Below are positions 27,801 through 36,036 of a stretch of DNA of 63,319 nucleotides, one piece after another. The position numbers were made by a program, and so were the translations under genes. The notes beneath the pieces were generated by a model that made no database searches, was not told the DNA's origin, and saw only the letters and a program-made list of their open reading frames with translations. Positions within the stretch are counted from its first letter, which is position 1, and each line of letters starts with the position of its first letter. The DNA is from Paenibacillus sp. EZ-K15 (GTDB lineage Bacteria > Bacillota > Bacilli > Paenibacillales > Paenibacillaceae): contig NZ_PDHM01000001.1 of assembly GCF_002573715.1 (NCBI RefSeq), positions 1 through 63,319 on the forward strand. Direction: 5' to 3'.

Positions 27801-28348
27801 AGATACAAAAACGCAAAGTCAGCATGCTGGGCGAGCCGCCATTGCCATCGAAGGACTGGAACACCTCCATCGATCTGGGGATTGATGCTTACTTGCCGTC
27901 TGATTACATTTATGACAGCATCCAGAAGATCGAAATTTATAAAAAAGTGGCTGTCGTTTCGTCTATCGACGAATCGGCTGAGCTTGAGGATGAGCTGCTT
28001 GACCGCTTTGGTGAGCTGCCGCTTGCGGTAAGTAACCTGCTTGCTGTATCCCGCTTGAAGGTATATGGTCGTACGTACGGGATCGACTCCATTATCCAGC
28101 GCGGCGATGATGTGCTGCTGCAGTTTTATGAAGGGCAGGATAAGGCGGTTGATACAGCAGGACTTGCGCAAATTGGAAATATGTTCGAAAGACGTGTACA
28201 ATTTGAACAAGGGCCGACGATGGCCATTCGAATCAAAGGCAAGGGACTTTCCGATCAACAACTGTTAGAATTGCTGGAGCAATTCCTGGAGGCCGCAAAA
28301 GGGCCATTCAACCTGAAGGGAGAACTACAAAATGCCGTCAAGAAATAA
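24821..28348 (+). CDS. mfd: Transcription-repair coupling factor
   Basis: Removes stalled RNA polymerase from DNA lesions and recruits UvrA. The 1175-residue protein (B. subtilis 1177) has a UvrB-like N-terminal module, the RNA polymerase interaction (CarD/RID) domain beginning LKVGDYVVHQNHGIGKYMG near 485, and a RecG-like translocase with Walker A GDVGYGKTE near 640, DEEQRFG near 745 and RGRVGRS near 910. The TTG at 24821 has GAGGTG 6 bases before it and gives MLQALIDVF; a GTG at 24812 is also in frame. The 3' end overlaps the next gene by 17 bases. Confidence 0.96.
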   Translation: MLQALIDVFSKDSDFKSITAGVQAGMREQLISGLSGSSRQILMAALHQDQQRPLLVVTHNMFSAQKIADDLQEALSPDQVLLYPANELVAAESAVSSPETLAQRIDVLVRCARGFRGIVVVPFSGVRRLLPAPEVMSDARIVLHDGGTLVLDSFLNQMIEMGYERVERVESRGEMSVRGGIIDFYPMTTTMAYRIELFDEDIDSIRTFDPADQRSIDKVREVTITPCKEIIADSERLSRTADTVVRLLEMQLERMSDRQAKLRLRDEMHREVEMLRERIYFPEIYKYISLLYPEKTNLYDYMPKDTILIMDEPARLLETVKQLERDEAEWNLHLMQNGKSLPDLPLSLDTEELIYQHPYQSLLISIFLRQVPRMQPQNIVNVITRGMQDFHGQMNVLKAEMERWKKSGVQVMMLAGDAERMDRMRRVLLDYGIEEPVMFEGHLQNGFEMPSVHAAIITESEMFSSKQRKTRKTTKNMDNAERIKSYTELKVGDYVVHQNHGIGKYMGIGTLEINGIHKDYMHILYAGGDKLSVPIEQIDLIQKYVGSEDKEPKVYKLGGNEWTRVKNKVRSSVQDIADDLIKLYAERQTAPGYGFEKDTSEQQEFEDMFPYDETPDQLRAITEIKKDMEQNRPMDRLLCGDVGYGKTEVAVRAAFKAAIEGKQVAVLVPTTILAQQHYETFRERFANYPINIQVLSRFRSRKEQNETIKKVKQGSVDILIGTHRLLSQDIVFKDLGLLIVDEEQRFGVTHKEKLKKLKTNVDVLTLTATPIPRTLHMSMLGVRDLSVIETPPENRFPVQTYVVEHSQTLVREAIERELARGGQVYYLYNRVQGIQEMAAQISMLVPEARVGVGHGQMSETELEKTILDFLDGEYDVLVSTSIIETGVDIPNVNTLIVHDADKMGLSQLYQLRGRVGRSNRIAYAYFTYQRDKVLTEVAEKRLQSIKEFTELGSGFKIAMRDLSIRGAGNLLGAEQHGFIASVGFDLYSQMLAEEIQKRKVSMLGEPPLPSKDWNTSIDLGIDAYLPSDYIYDSIQKIEIYKKVAVVSSIDESAELEDELLDRFGELPLAVSNLLAVSRLKVYGRTYGIDSIIQRGDDVLLQFYEGQDKAVDTAGLAQIGNMFERRVQFEQGPTMAIRIKGKGLSDQQLLELLEQFLEAAKGPFNLKGELQNAVKK

Positions 28349-29417
28349 CAAGGCATGGAAGATGTTTATGGTATCCATCACAGCAGTACTATCCATGTCG
28401 ATGATCGCTGCGTGCGGAAACGACAAGACTAAGGGAACCGAAAATGATAATAGCAAAGTTATTGTCAAATATAAGGGTGGAGAGATTACCGAGAAGGAAT
28501 TTGATCTGGAACAGCGCATGATTCAGTTCATGTCCCCGGAATACGCCCAATTTTTACAAATGGATGAATTTAAAGAGTATTTGGCGAAACAGGGGGTAGC
28601 CTATGAATACCTGTACGCCAAAGCTGACGATAAAGCGAAGGAAGCTGCCGGGAAGCAAGCGGATGATTTGTTAAAGCAGCAGAAGAGCGGAATGGGCGAG
28701 GAGCAGTTTAAAGCTGCTCTAGAATCGCAGAAATTGACGGAAGACGATCTCAAAAATTATATGCTTCGCGTCATGACCGTTATGGAATATGAGAAGAATC
28801 AGGTAACCGAAGAGAATATCAAGAAGGAATTCGAGGCGAACAAGAAGGATTACACCAACATTAGCGTTCGTCATGTCCTGATTGGTTTTAAGGATGCCGA
28901 AGGCAAGGAAAGAGCAGAAGGCGAGGCGCTCAAAATTGCCAAGGAAGTACAGTCCAAGCTAAATAAAGGCGAGGACTTTGCTGCGGTCGCTAAGAAATAC
29001 TCCGAGGATCCGGGCTCTAAGAACAGCGGAGGCCTGTATGAGAACAAACCGGCAGGCACTTGGGTACCGCAGTTCAAGGAAAAGGCACTGACGCTTGAGC
29101 TTAATAAGATCAGCGATCCGGTAGAAACTGATTACGGTTACCATGTCATGAAAGTAGAGAAGCGCGAGGAAGTGTCTTACGACAAGCTGCCTGCCGATCA
29201 AAAGGAAGGCATTCGAAATGAACTTGCCTCGGCGAAGATCGACAACTTTATGCAGAATGAGCTCAACGACCTGATTGAGAGCATGAATCTTCCGAAGAGT
29301 GAGAACGCGGACAAGCCTGCCGAAGGTACGGGAGACCAGAAGAAAGACGGTACCACGGACAAACCTGCGGAAGGTGATCAAACACCGGATGCAGGCAAGG
29401 AAGACACGGGTAAATAA
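28332..29417 (+). CDS. PrsA-like peptidyl-prolyl isomerase lipoprotein
   Basis: A 361-residue exported foldase. Signal peptide with lipobox MIAAC (Cys28), a SurA/PrsA-like N-terminal helical region, a parvulin PpiC domain at about 175-275 (VRHVLIGF, FAAVAKKYSEDPGSKNSGG, DYGYHVMKVEKR), then a low-complexity Asp/Lys/Thr/Pro tail from about 318. Such proteins help secreted proteins fold at the membrane-wall interface. GAAGGGAG inside the end of mfd is its ribosome binding site. B. subtilis has no gene at this spot; a second PpiC protein is encoded at 50862. Confidence 0.9.
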   Translation: MPSRNNKAWKMFMVSITAVLSMSMIAACGNDKTKGTENDNSKVIVKYKGGEITEKEFDLEQRMIQFMSPEYAQFLQMDEFKEYLAKQGVAYEYLYAKADDKAKEAAGKQADDLLKQQKSGMGEEQFKAALESQKLTEDDLKNYMLRVMTVMEYEKNQVTEENIKKEFEANKKDYTNISVRHVLIGFKDAEGKERAEGEALKIAKEVQSKLNKGEDFAAVAKKYSEDPGSKNSGGLYENKPAGTWVPQFKEKALTLELNKISDPVETDYGYHVMKVEKREEVSYDKLPADQKEGIRNELASAKIDNFMQNELNDLIESMNLPKSENADKPAEGTGDQKKDGTTDKPAEGDQTPDAGKEDTGK

Positions 29418-29511
29418 GCCCCCGGACAAGGACTGGGCGATTGATATTGTAATGCGCTGCGGATAATGCCGGATGTTACGGCTAGCGCATGATCAAATGG
29501 TGGGATCTTCG

Positions 29512-29549
29512 AATCCATAACGTGCGAAATAGCGCGTTATGGATTTTTT
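29512..29549 (+). terminator. Terminator of mfd and the PrsA-like gene
   Basis: AATCCATAACG and CGTTATGGATT arms around a short loop, then six T residues. Confidence 0.88.
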
Positions 29550-29618
29550 CTCCCCTGACATCCGTCTCTTTCGAATGATATTTATTTTTGGATTTCGCAA
29601 CCAACAGAGGGTAGATGA

Positions 29619-29649
29619 TGTATAAGGAATTGGGAATGGATGAATACTA
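29619..29649 (+). promoter_or_regulatory. Possible sigma-G promoter of spoVT
   Basis: TGTATA (29619-29624), 18 bp, AATACTA (29643-29649), one mismatch from the sigma-G -10 CATACTA. spoVT is sigma-G dependent in B. subtilis. The leader would be about 90 nt. The rest of 29550-29745 shows no gene. Confidence 0.5.
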
Positions 29650-29745
29650 TGGTCAGACATTAACTCTTATATACCTGGGGACATCCTCTTCCCGAATGGA
29701 ACAGTAGTTGAAAAATCTTCTTATGAAAGTGGGGCAACAAGTGAC

Positions 29746-30288
29746 ATGAAAGCTACTGGTATCGTCCGCCGTATTGATGACCTCGGGCGCGTGGTCATTC
29801 CAAAAGAAATTAGACGCACACTGCGGATTCGCGAAGGTGACCCGCTGGAAATTTTCGTTGACCGGGATGGAGAAGTCATTCTGAAGAAATATTCACCGAT
29901 CGGTGAATTGGGCGATTTTGCGAAGGAATACGCAGAGTCCCTTTATGAGAGCACAGGTCACATCACGATCATATCGGACCGTGATACATTTATCGCCGTA
30001 GCAGGCGGCTCCAAGAAGGAGTATTTGGACAAGCCGATCGGCAACCTTCTGGAAAACTGCATGGAAAATCGCAAGACGGTGCTGGAAAGCAACAGTGGTA
30101 CGTATGAGATCAGCAAAGACAATCCGGAAACTTTATCCGCTTTTGTCGCTGCGCCTATCATTGCTGGAGGCGACCCGATTGGCAGTGTCGTGCTGATGAA
30201 CAAGGACGAATCCGTGAACATGGGTGAGATGGAAGTGAAGATGTCTGAAACCGCCGCAGGCTTCCTCGGCAAGCAAATGGAACAATAA
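29746..30288 (+). CDS. spoVT: Stage V sporulation protein T
   Basis: A forespore transcription factor that adjusts sigma-G genes and spore germination properties. The 180-residue protein has an AbrB-type N-terminal domain (MKATGIVRRIDDLGRVVIPK, EIRRTLRIREGDPLEIFVDR) and a C-terminal GAF domain (about 55-178). It is the second AbrB-fold regulator in the window; the first is abrB at 10.3 kb. It has its own terminator. Confidence 0.96.
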   Translation: MKATGIVRRIDDLGRVVIPKEIRRTLRIREGDPLEIFVDRDGEVILKKYSPIGELGDFAKEYAESLYESTGHITIISDRDTFIAVAGGSKKEYLDKPIGNLLENCMENRKTVLESNSGTYEISKDNPETLSAFVAAPIIAGGDPIGSVVLMNKDESVNMGEMEVKMSETAAGFLGKQMEQ

Positions 30289-30315
30289 GACGAGGACATG
30301 AATCCTTGGATGGAG

Positions 30316-30366
30316 ACTCCCGCTGAACGTTGATCACAGGGTCAATCGGCAGCTGGGAGTTTTTGT
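30316..30366 (+). terminator. Terminator of spoVT
   Basis: ACTCCCGCTG pairs with CAGCTGGGAGT with one bulge, and an inner TTGA/TCAA extends the hairpin; five T residues follow. Confidence 0.75.
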
Positions 30367-30491
30367 TGTCCGGTTTCTCCTTTTTGTACCCCTCTCCCAC
30401 CCTTGGTTATAATGGAGGTACACATGGCAGCATCTGCGCAGATGTTTGGCCTGTGATACGAAAAAAAGAAACTAGGGGATTGGAAGAGGAT

Positions 30492-32171
30492 ATGAAACCA
30501 GATCAAACAGGGGCAAGGCTTCTACAGGGAGCGTTTATTCTCAGTGCGGCCGCGCTTCTGTCCAAGCTGATTGGCACGCTGCAAAAAATACCGCTGCAAA
30601 ATATGGGTGGGGATGCCGTCTTTGGCATCTACAATACGGTTTATCCGTTCTATATGATGATCATTACGATAGCGGCGGTTGGCTTCCCCGCGGCGGTCTC
30701 CAAATATGTGGCAGAATATGAGGCCGAAGGGCGCACTGAGGACGGCCATCGCCTGCTGCGCCTGTCTTCCGTCTCGTTGGTGCTGTTCGGTCTAATTCTC
30801 GGCTTCCTGATGTATGTCTGTGCTCCGTGGATCGGGATGTGGATCGGAAGCAGTCAGGTTGTGCCCGCCCTCCGCGCAGGTGCGTTGGCGCTGGCATTCG
30901 TGCCTTGGATGTCGGTCCTGCGCGGTTATTTTCAAGGGCTGCACAATATGGTGCCAACGGCAATCTCCCAGATTACGGAGCAGGTTGTCCGTGTTGGGGT
31001 CATGATTGTGCTGCTGCTCTACATGATCCGTGCCGGTGCCGATCCTGACGTAATTGCCGCCGGAGCGCTGCTCGGATCTGCTGCCGGTGGCGCCGCCGGT
31101 CTATTGGTGATGGGACTATACTGGCGCAAGCATATCCGGTCAACTCGGGGTGAAATACAAGGAGAAGTAAGTCAAGGATTCGGAGCGGCGGGTATGAACG
31201 AAACGGGGATGCGTGCCGATGTAACTAGAGAGGGAGCAGGTGTTCTACTTGGCCGCCTGCTTGCTTATGGAATCCCCGTCTGTCTTAGTCTGCTCGCTGT
31301 TCCGCTGATTGGACTGGTGGATACCTTCACGGTGCCCCGGTTATTGACATCCGGTGGACTGGGCGAAGCAACGGCCATGGCGGAGTTTGGGGTCTATAAC
31401 CGCGGATTGCCGCTTGTCCAGTTGGTTACGATGCTGGCTACTTCGTTGTCGGTTCTGTTTATCCCTGCGCTGGCGGAGGCCAAGTTCAAAGGAGAGTCCG
31501 CCCGGGTTGCAAGCCAAACCCGCATGGCCCTCCGTTGGTTTTGGCTGATCGGGATGACGGCCTCCGTAGGCTTGGCAGTGCTGGCTGAGCCGATTAACGT
31601 CATGCTGTACGAGGATGCTGCAGGGACGGTGACGATGCAGGTGATTGCCTTTACCGCTGCTGGGGGTACGCTAAGCACGATAACGGCTGCGCTGCTTCAA
31701 GGCATCGGCATTGTAAAAGCACCGGCGGTTCATCTGCTGGCTGCGGCTGGGCTCAAGCTGCTGCTCAACCTGCTGTTGGTGCCGCAGTTCGGCATTACCG
31801 GCGCAGCCATCGCCGGCGTGGCTGCGCATCTGACCGCCGCCGCGCTTAACCTCGCGCTGCTCTCGCGAAGCGCCGGCGCTCGCCTTGACGTCGGCGGCAT
31901 GTTCGCGAGGACGCTGCCGGTCCTCGCCGCGGTGGCACTGGCCGCCTGGGGCGCAGGTGAGGCAGCCGGCGGCATCCTGGCGGCTGCTGGCCTCGCCCCG
32001 GGCCGCCTCACACACGCGGCTGCGAGCCTGAGCGGCGTCGCGGCTGGCTGCGGCGCCTTCCTTATCGGCGCCGCGCTCACGAAGCTCCTCACCGAGGAGG
32101 AGCTTCGAATGTTGCCGAAGGTCGGAAGCCCGCTGGCGGCCTTCTTGCGTGCCCTGCGCGTGCTGCGCTGA
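30492..32171 (+). CDS. yabM: SpoVB/MurJ-like polysaccharide flippase (YabM)
   Basis: A 559-residue integral membrane protein of the MOP/MATE flippase superfamily with about 14 hydrophobic segments. Relatives move lipid-linked cell-wall or polysaccharide precursors; the substrate here is inferred. GAFILSAAALLSKLIGTLQKIPLQ at the N-terminus and FGIYNTVYPFYMMIITIAAVGFPAAVSKYVAEYEAEG (written here as one conserved block, residues about 44-80) are typical. The ATG at 30492 is chosen as the family start; the frame is open to 30330 across the previous terminator. The last 440 bases are strikingly GC-rich and encode an Ala/Gly-rich tail. Confidence 0.88.
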   Translation: MKPDQTGARLLQGAFILSAAALLSKLIGTLQKIPLQNMGGDAVFGIYNTVYPFYMMIITIAAVGFPAAVSKYVAEYEAEGRTEDGHRLLRLSSVSLVLFGLILGFLMYVCAPWIGMWIGSSQVVPALRAGALALAFVPWMSVLRGYFQGLHNMVPTAISQITEQVVRVGVMIVLLLYMIRAGADPDVIAAGALLGSAAGGAAGLLVMGLYWRKHIRSTRGEIQGEVSQGFGAAGMNETGMRADVTREGAGVLLGRLLAYGIPVCLSLLAVPLIGLVDTFTVPRLLTSGGLGEATAMAEFGVYNRGLPLVQLVTMLATSLSVLFIPALAEAKFKGESARVASQTRMALRWFWLIGMTASVGLAVLAEPINVMLYEDAAGTVTMQVIAFTAAGGTLSTITAALLQGIGIVKAPAVHLLAAAGLKLLLNLLLVPQFGITGAAIAGVAAHLTAAALNLALLSRSAGARLDVGGMFARTLPVLAAVALAAWGAGEAAGGILAAAGLAPGRLTHAAASLSGVAAGCGAFLIGAALTKLLTEEELRMLPKVGSPLAAFLRALRVLR

Positions 32172-32263
32172 CCCGGGCCGACGTGAGATGTTTGATCTTC
32201 TGTGATATAGTAGTGTACGATAATGACGTCGACAAGGCGGACGAAGACGAAAGGAAGTAGCGT

Positions 32264-33778
32264 ATGAGTGCATCCATTACGGTGGTCGGCTTGGGTTCTG
32301 GCAACCCTGATCGATTGACGATAGGTATCATAAAAACCATGCAGCGGGCATCGAAGGTGTATGTGCGTACATTATCTCATCCCGTCATCGCTGCGTTGAA
32401 TGAGTTCCAGATTCACCCGGAATCGTTTGACCATGTGTATGAAGCGCATGACACCTTTCCCGAGGTGTACGAATCCATTGCATCCGCGCTAATCAACTTG
32501 GCTAAGGCTGCCGAGGATGATCGTGAGCTTGTCTACGCGGTGCCCGGGCATCCGATGGTAGCGGAGGCAACGGTTCGGTTATTACGGGAGCGCTGCCCGG
32601 GAGAAAATGTGACGCTTACGGTGCTCGGCGGTGAGAGCTTTCTGGACGAGGCCTTCGTTCGCCTTGGTTTCGATCCCATTGAGGGCTTCCAGCTTCTCGA
32701 TGCGGCTGAGCTACGTGCAAGTGTCATCCAGCCGCAGCTCCATACCCTGATCGGCCAGGTGTATGACATGTTTACCGCTTCGGAAGTTAAACTGGCGCTG
32801 ATGGAACTGTATCCGGACGAATATCCGGTCATTGTCGGCCATGCGCTGGGCGTTGAGGGCGAGGAAGTGATCCAGCGCGTGCCGCTCTACGAGCTTGATC
32901 GCATCGACGGATATGGGAATCTGTCGCTGGTCTACGTACCCCGAAGCGATGACAGCCTGCTTCGACAGCGAACGTTTGCCAGACTCCATGAGATCGTTGG
33001 CATTCTGCGCAGTCCTGAGGGCTGTCCATGGGACCGTGAGCAGACCCATGAATCCATCCGCAAAAATCTGATCGAAGAAACCTATGAGGTATTAGAGACG
33101 ATTGATGAGGATGATCCTGAGCATATGCAGGAAGAACTCGGGGATCTGCTGCTGCAGATTATGCTGCATTCTCAGATGGAAGAGGAGCTCGGTACCTTTA
33201 CGGTGTATGATGTCATTCAAGCGCTGAATGACAAGCTGATCTTCCGTCACCCGCATGTCTTTGGCGAGAGCAGCGCCAAAGATGCGGAATCTGCCCTGCA
33301 GAACTGGGAGCAGATGAAAGCGGAAGAGAAGCGCCGCAAAGGGCTCTCCCCAGAGAAAGCCTCGGCACTGGATGGCATCCCGCGGGATCTTCCCGCCTTG
33401 ATGAAGGCGTACAAGCTCCAGAAGAAGACATCCAAGGTTGGTTTCGATTGGGATAGCATCGAAGGCGTGTTCCAGAAGATTGAAGAGGAACTCGGTGAAC
33501 TGAGGCAGGCGGTGACCGAGGGCCAGTCTGATGAGGATACGGCGCTTGAGCTCGGCGATCTGCTGTTCGCGGTCTCCAATGCGGCAAGATTTATCGGGAC
33601 GGACCCGGAAGAGGCTCTTTCGAGAACGAACCGGAAGTTTGTCAGCCGCTTCAGCTACATAGAGGAGCAGCTTGCCGCCCAGGGGAAAACCTTGAAGGAA
33701 AGTACCCTGGACGAGATGGAAGCCCTATGGCAGGCAGCTAAATCGGGATCGACACAAAGCGGCGGTATCGATGTGTGA
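32264..33778 (+). CDS. yabN: YabN: tetrapyrrole methylase-MazG fusion
   Basis: A 504-residue two-domain protein. Residues about 3-220 form a tetrapyrrole (corrin/porphyrin) methylase domain (VVGLGSGNPDRLT, YAVPGHPMVAEATV). Residues about 235-495 hold two MazG nucleotide pyrophosphohydrolase repeats, with metal-binding EETYE and EELGD, then EEELGE and ELGD. MazG proteins hydrolyse non-canonical or excess NTPs; the role of the methylase half is not known. AAGGAAG precedes the ATG. B. subtilis YabN has the same fusion and position. Confidence 0.92.
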   Translation: MSASITVVGLGSGNPDRLTIGIIKTMQRASKVYVRTLSHPVIAALNEFQIHPESFDHVYEAHDTFPEVYESIASALINLAKAAEDDRELVYAVPGHPMVAEATVRLLRERCPGENVTLTVLGGESFLDEAFVRLGFDPIEGFQLLDAAELRASVIQPQLHTLIGQVYDMFTASEVKLALMELYPDEYPVIVGHALGVEGEEVIQRVPLYELDRIDGYGNLSLVYVPRSDDSLLRQRTFARLHEIVGILRSPEGCPWDREQTHESIRKNLIEETYEVLETIDEDDPEHMQEELGDLLLQIMLHSQMEEELGTFTVYDVIQALNDKLIFRHPHVFGESSAKDAESALQNWEQMKAEEKRRKGLSPEKASALDGIPRDLPALMKAYKLQKKTSKVGFDWDSIEGVFQKIEEELGELRQAVTEGQSDEDTALELGDLLFAVSNAARFIGTDPEEALSRTNRKFVSRFSYIEEQLAAQGKTLKESTLDEMEALWQAAKSGSTQSGGIDV

Positions 33779-33944
33779 AAAAGGCAACTTTTCACGTAAA
33801 AAATAAAAAAATAGGGATTTGCGGCAGGAATTCCGCAAGGAATCCAGAATAATCATTAATGGTGAAATCTTGCAGATTGCAAGGCGGTTTAACCGAATAA
33901 CCGTAAAATCTTATATTTTTCTGATAATTGGGAGGATTTAATTC

Positions 33945-34217
33945 ATGAACAAAACAGATCTGATCAACAACATTTCCGGTAAAAGTGGATTGACAAAAAA
34001 AGACGTAGAGAACGTCTTGAACGGCTTCCTTGGTGAAATTACTGAAGCTTTGGCTAATGGCGATAAAGTTCAATTGATCGGCTTTGGTACATTCGAAACT
34101 CGCAAGCGCGCTGGACGTACAGGCCGCAACCCGCAAACAGGTAATACAATCGAAATTCCAGAATCCAACGTTCCTGCGTTCAAGGCAGGTAACAAGCTTA
34201 AAGAAGCCGTAAAATAA
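33945..34217 (+). CDS. hup: HU family DNA-binding protein
   Basis: A 90-residue histone-like protein that bends and compacts DNA. MNKTDLINNISGKSGLTKKD, then FGTFETRKRAGRTGRNPQTG and IEIPESNVPAFKAGNKLKEAV are classic HU. GGGAGG lies 9 bases before the ATG. The stop codon overlaps the ATG of rqcP (TAATG), so the two are translationally coupled. A stem GGATTTGCGG/CCGCAAGGAATCC at 33815-33845 lies in the leader. In B. subtilis the main HU gene is elsewhere. Confidence 0.96.
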   Translation: MNKTDLINNISGKSGLTKKDVENVLNGFLGEITEALANGDKVQLIGFGTFETRKRAGRTGRNPQTGNTIEIPESNVPAFKAGNKLKEAVK

Positions 34218-34495
34218 TGCGTGTCGATAAATTCCTGAAAGTATCGAGGTTAATCAAGCGGCGTACCGTAGCGAAAGATGTATCGGATCAAGGTCGGGTG
34301 CTGATCAATGGCCGTGAGGCCAAGCCGAGCAGCACGGTTAAATTGGGCGATGAGATCACCGTCCAATTTGGTCAGAAGCTGGTGACCGTCCGGGTCGAGC
34401 GTCTTACCGAGACAACCCGTAAAGATGAGGCGACCAGCCTCTATACCTTGGTCAAGGAAGAACCGATCGTTAAAGATCGCGGATTGGACTGGTAA
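34217..34495 (+). CDS. rqcP: RqcP (YabO), S4-domain ribosome quality control factor
   Basis: A 92-residue S4-domain RNA-binding protein. In B. subtilis it works with RqcH on stalled 50S subunits during C-terminal alanine tailing. The S4 core is MRVDKFLKVSRLIKRRTVAK then GRVLINGREAKPSSTVKLGD. The ATG overlaps the hup stop. It ends in a terminator, so hup-rqcP is a two-gene unit. Confidence 0.94.
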   Translation: MRVDKFLKVSRLIKRRTVAKDVSDQGRVLINGREAKPSSTVKLGDEITVQFGQKLVTVRVERLTETTRKDEATSLYTLVKEEPIVKDRGLDW

Positions 34496-34515
34496 GCAGC
34501 CCGAGCCGTTCTATC

Positions 34516-34555
34516 AAACGTCCCTCTCACCATATGGTGTGGGGGACGTTTTTAT
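34516..34555 (+). terminator. Terminator of hup-rqcP
   Basis: AACGTCCC and GGGGACGTT arms with an inner ACCATATGGT, then five T residues. Confidence 0.85.
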
Positions 34556-34712
34556 GTTTATCATGGGTGTATAAACATTGGACCTCCCGCTCGCGTTCTT
34601 TCTCCGTGCATTCCTTGCAGCGTCACGATCATTCCTGAAGCGGTTGCTCTTCTTCCGGTTCTAAAGACAGGCGCCTTCCCATAAGCTATTGTTAAAAGGA
34701 GGGGTACATGCC

Positions 34713-34994
34713 ATGATCGACCAAGGGAAGGGCAAGTTTCATGACCTGCGGATGCAGAACCGGAAGCTGCTGGACATTACGGGTGTCCAAAATGTGGAGA
34801 GCTTTGACAGTGAAGAATTTCTGCTTCAAACCGAGCTTGGGCATCTCACCATTCGGGGGCAAAATTTACATATTAAAAATCTCAGCCTGGAAGAGGGGCT
34901 TTTGTCGATTGAAGGTCAGGTGCACTCACTGATTTATTTGAATCCCGGTTCGCAGACCAAGAACAAGAGTCTGCTAGGTAAGCTGTTTAAATGA
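34713..34994 (+). CDS. yabP: Sporulation protein YabP
   Basis: A 93-residue protein of the YabP/YqfC family, needed for normal spore development in B. subtilis; the molecular role is not known. Core: HDLRMQNRKLLDITGVQNVESFDSEEFLLQT (as a block, about 8-38), TIRGQNLHIKNLSLEEGLL and IEGQVHSLIY. AAGGAGGGG is 8 bases before the ATG. Its stop overlaps the ATG of yabQ. Confidence 0.93.
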   Translation: MIDQGKGKFHDLRMQNRKLLDITGVQNVESFDSEEFLLQTELGHLTIRGQNLHIKNLSLEEGLLSIEGQVHSLIYLNPGSQTKNKSLLGKLFK

Positions 34995-35560
34995 ACCCCA
35001 GCGTACAATGGATCACGCTGCTCTGGATGCTCTTCTCCGGAGCAGCGATGGGAGTCGCCTTCGACAGCTACCGGGTGCTGGCAGGGCAGCTCCGTTTCCC
35101 GCAATGGTCCAAGCATACCCTGGACTTCCTTTACTGGATTGCGGCAGCCTTCTTCATTTTTCGCATGTTGTATGTGACCAATGACGGTCAACTGCGTTTT
35201 TATGTGTTTGTGGGCCTGTTTATAGGGGTTTGGATCTATTTTTTATTATGGAGTGTCATAACCCAGCGTTTTGTGGTAATGTTAATTCAAGTGACAAAAG
35301 GCTTGTTGTCCTTTTTGTACAAGCTGTTCCGTATCTTATTGTGGAATCCGATCAAAGGAATCCTGATGCTCATCTTAGGATTGTTAAGGTTTCTATGGAA
35401 GTTTCTCCTGTCGCTGTTGCGTTTAGTCCTTAAATGCCTCATGCCTTTTTGGCGACTTTTGAAATGGATGCTGAGACCGATCACATCCAGAGTCAGGCTG
35501 CCGGCATGGTGCAAGCAATTCGCGGACAAGGTTATCAAGGCGTGGAAGCGCTGGTTTTAG
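34991..35560 (+). CDS. yabQ: Spore cortex biosynthesis protein YabQ
   Basis: A 189-residue membrane protein needed for cortex formation. It has about four hydrophobic segments in residues 1-105 (VQWITLLWMLFSGAAMGVAF; LDFLYWIAAAFFIFRMLYV; FYVFVGLFIGVWIYFLLW) and a long basic C-terminal part rich in Leu, Arg and Lys. It overlaps yabP by four bases and ends 11 bp before divIC. Confidence 0.93.
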   Translation: MNPSVQWITLLWMLFSGAAMGVAFDSYRVLAGQLRFPQWSKHTLDFLYWIAAAFFIFRMLYVTNDGQLRFYVFVGLFIGVWIYFLLWSVITQRFVVMLIQVTKGLLSFLYKLFRILLWNPIKGILMLILGLLRFLWKFLLSLLRLVLKCLMPFWRLLKWMLRPITSRVRLPAWCKQFADKVIKAWKRWF

Positions 35561-35571
35561 GAGGTATGGTC

Positions 35572-35922
35572 ATGGGAAGATTTGCTGATCCATCGAAGCA
35601 GGCTCCCCAACAAACCAAGACAAAGAACAAAGGCGCACGCCGGCGTAAAAGAATGTTTGTGGCGATGATGGCGCTGTTTTTGATCTGGGCAGGTTCAACG
35701 CTCTGGTCCCAGAATGACCGCATCCGTAATCAGAACGAAGCGCTAGCTCAAAAGCAAGAGGATTATAAGTCCGTTGAACAGTCGCTAATCCAGATTACTC
35801 ATGAAGTGGAGCGATTGAAGGACCCTGAATATATCGGGCAGATTGCCCGCAAGAAGTTTGGACTGTATCTGCCAAATGAGACGCCGATCATTCAGCCCCA
35901 AAATTCGGGCGAAGAGCCGTAA
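35572..35922 (+). CDS. divIC: Cell division protein DivIC (FtsB-like)
   Basis: A 116-residue single-pass divisome protein that forms a complex with FtsL and DivIB. It has a basic cytoplasmic N-terminus (KNKGARRRKRM), a membrane segment (about 36-50), and an outer coiled coil (about 52-85) followed by LKDPEYIGQIARKKFGL. The ATG at 35572 is 7 bases from AGGAGG and is preferred; a frame extending to 35434 lies inside yabQ. Confidence 0.93.
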   Translation: MGRFADPSKQAPQQTKTKNKGARRRKRMFVAMMALFLIWAGSTLWSQNDRIRNQNEALAQKQEDYKSVEQSLIQITHEVERLKDPEYIGQIARKKFGLYLPNETPIIQPQNSGEEP

Positions 35923-35942
35923 TTAGGCATGACAGACGTCTG

Positions 35943-35972
35943 TTGACCTTGTTTAGGTCATTATCGTATAAT
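35943..35972 (+). promoter_or_regulatory. Sigma-A promoter of yabR
   Basis: TTGACC (35943-35948), 18 bp, exact TATAAT (35967-35972). Confidence 0.7.
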
Positions 35973-36036
35973 CAAATCACCGCAGCGCGATTTATAAATC
36001 GGACTGTATATTTTTAAGGGAGGATCATTTTATTCT

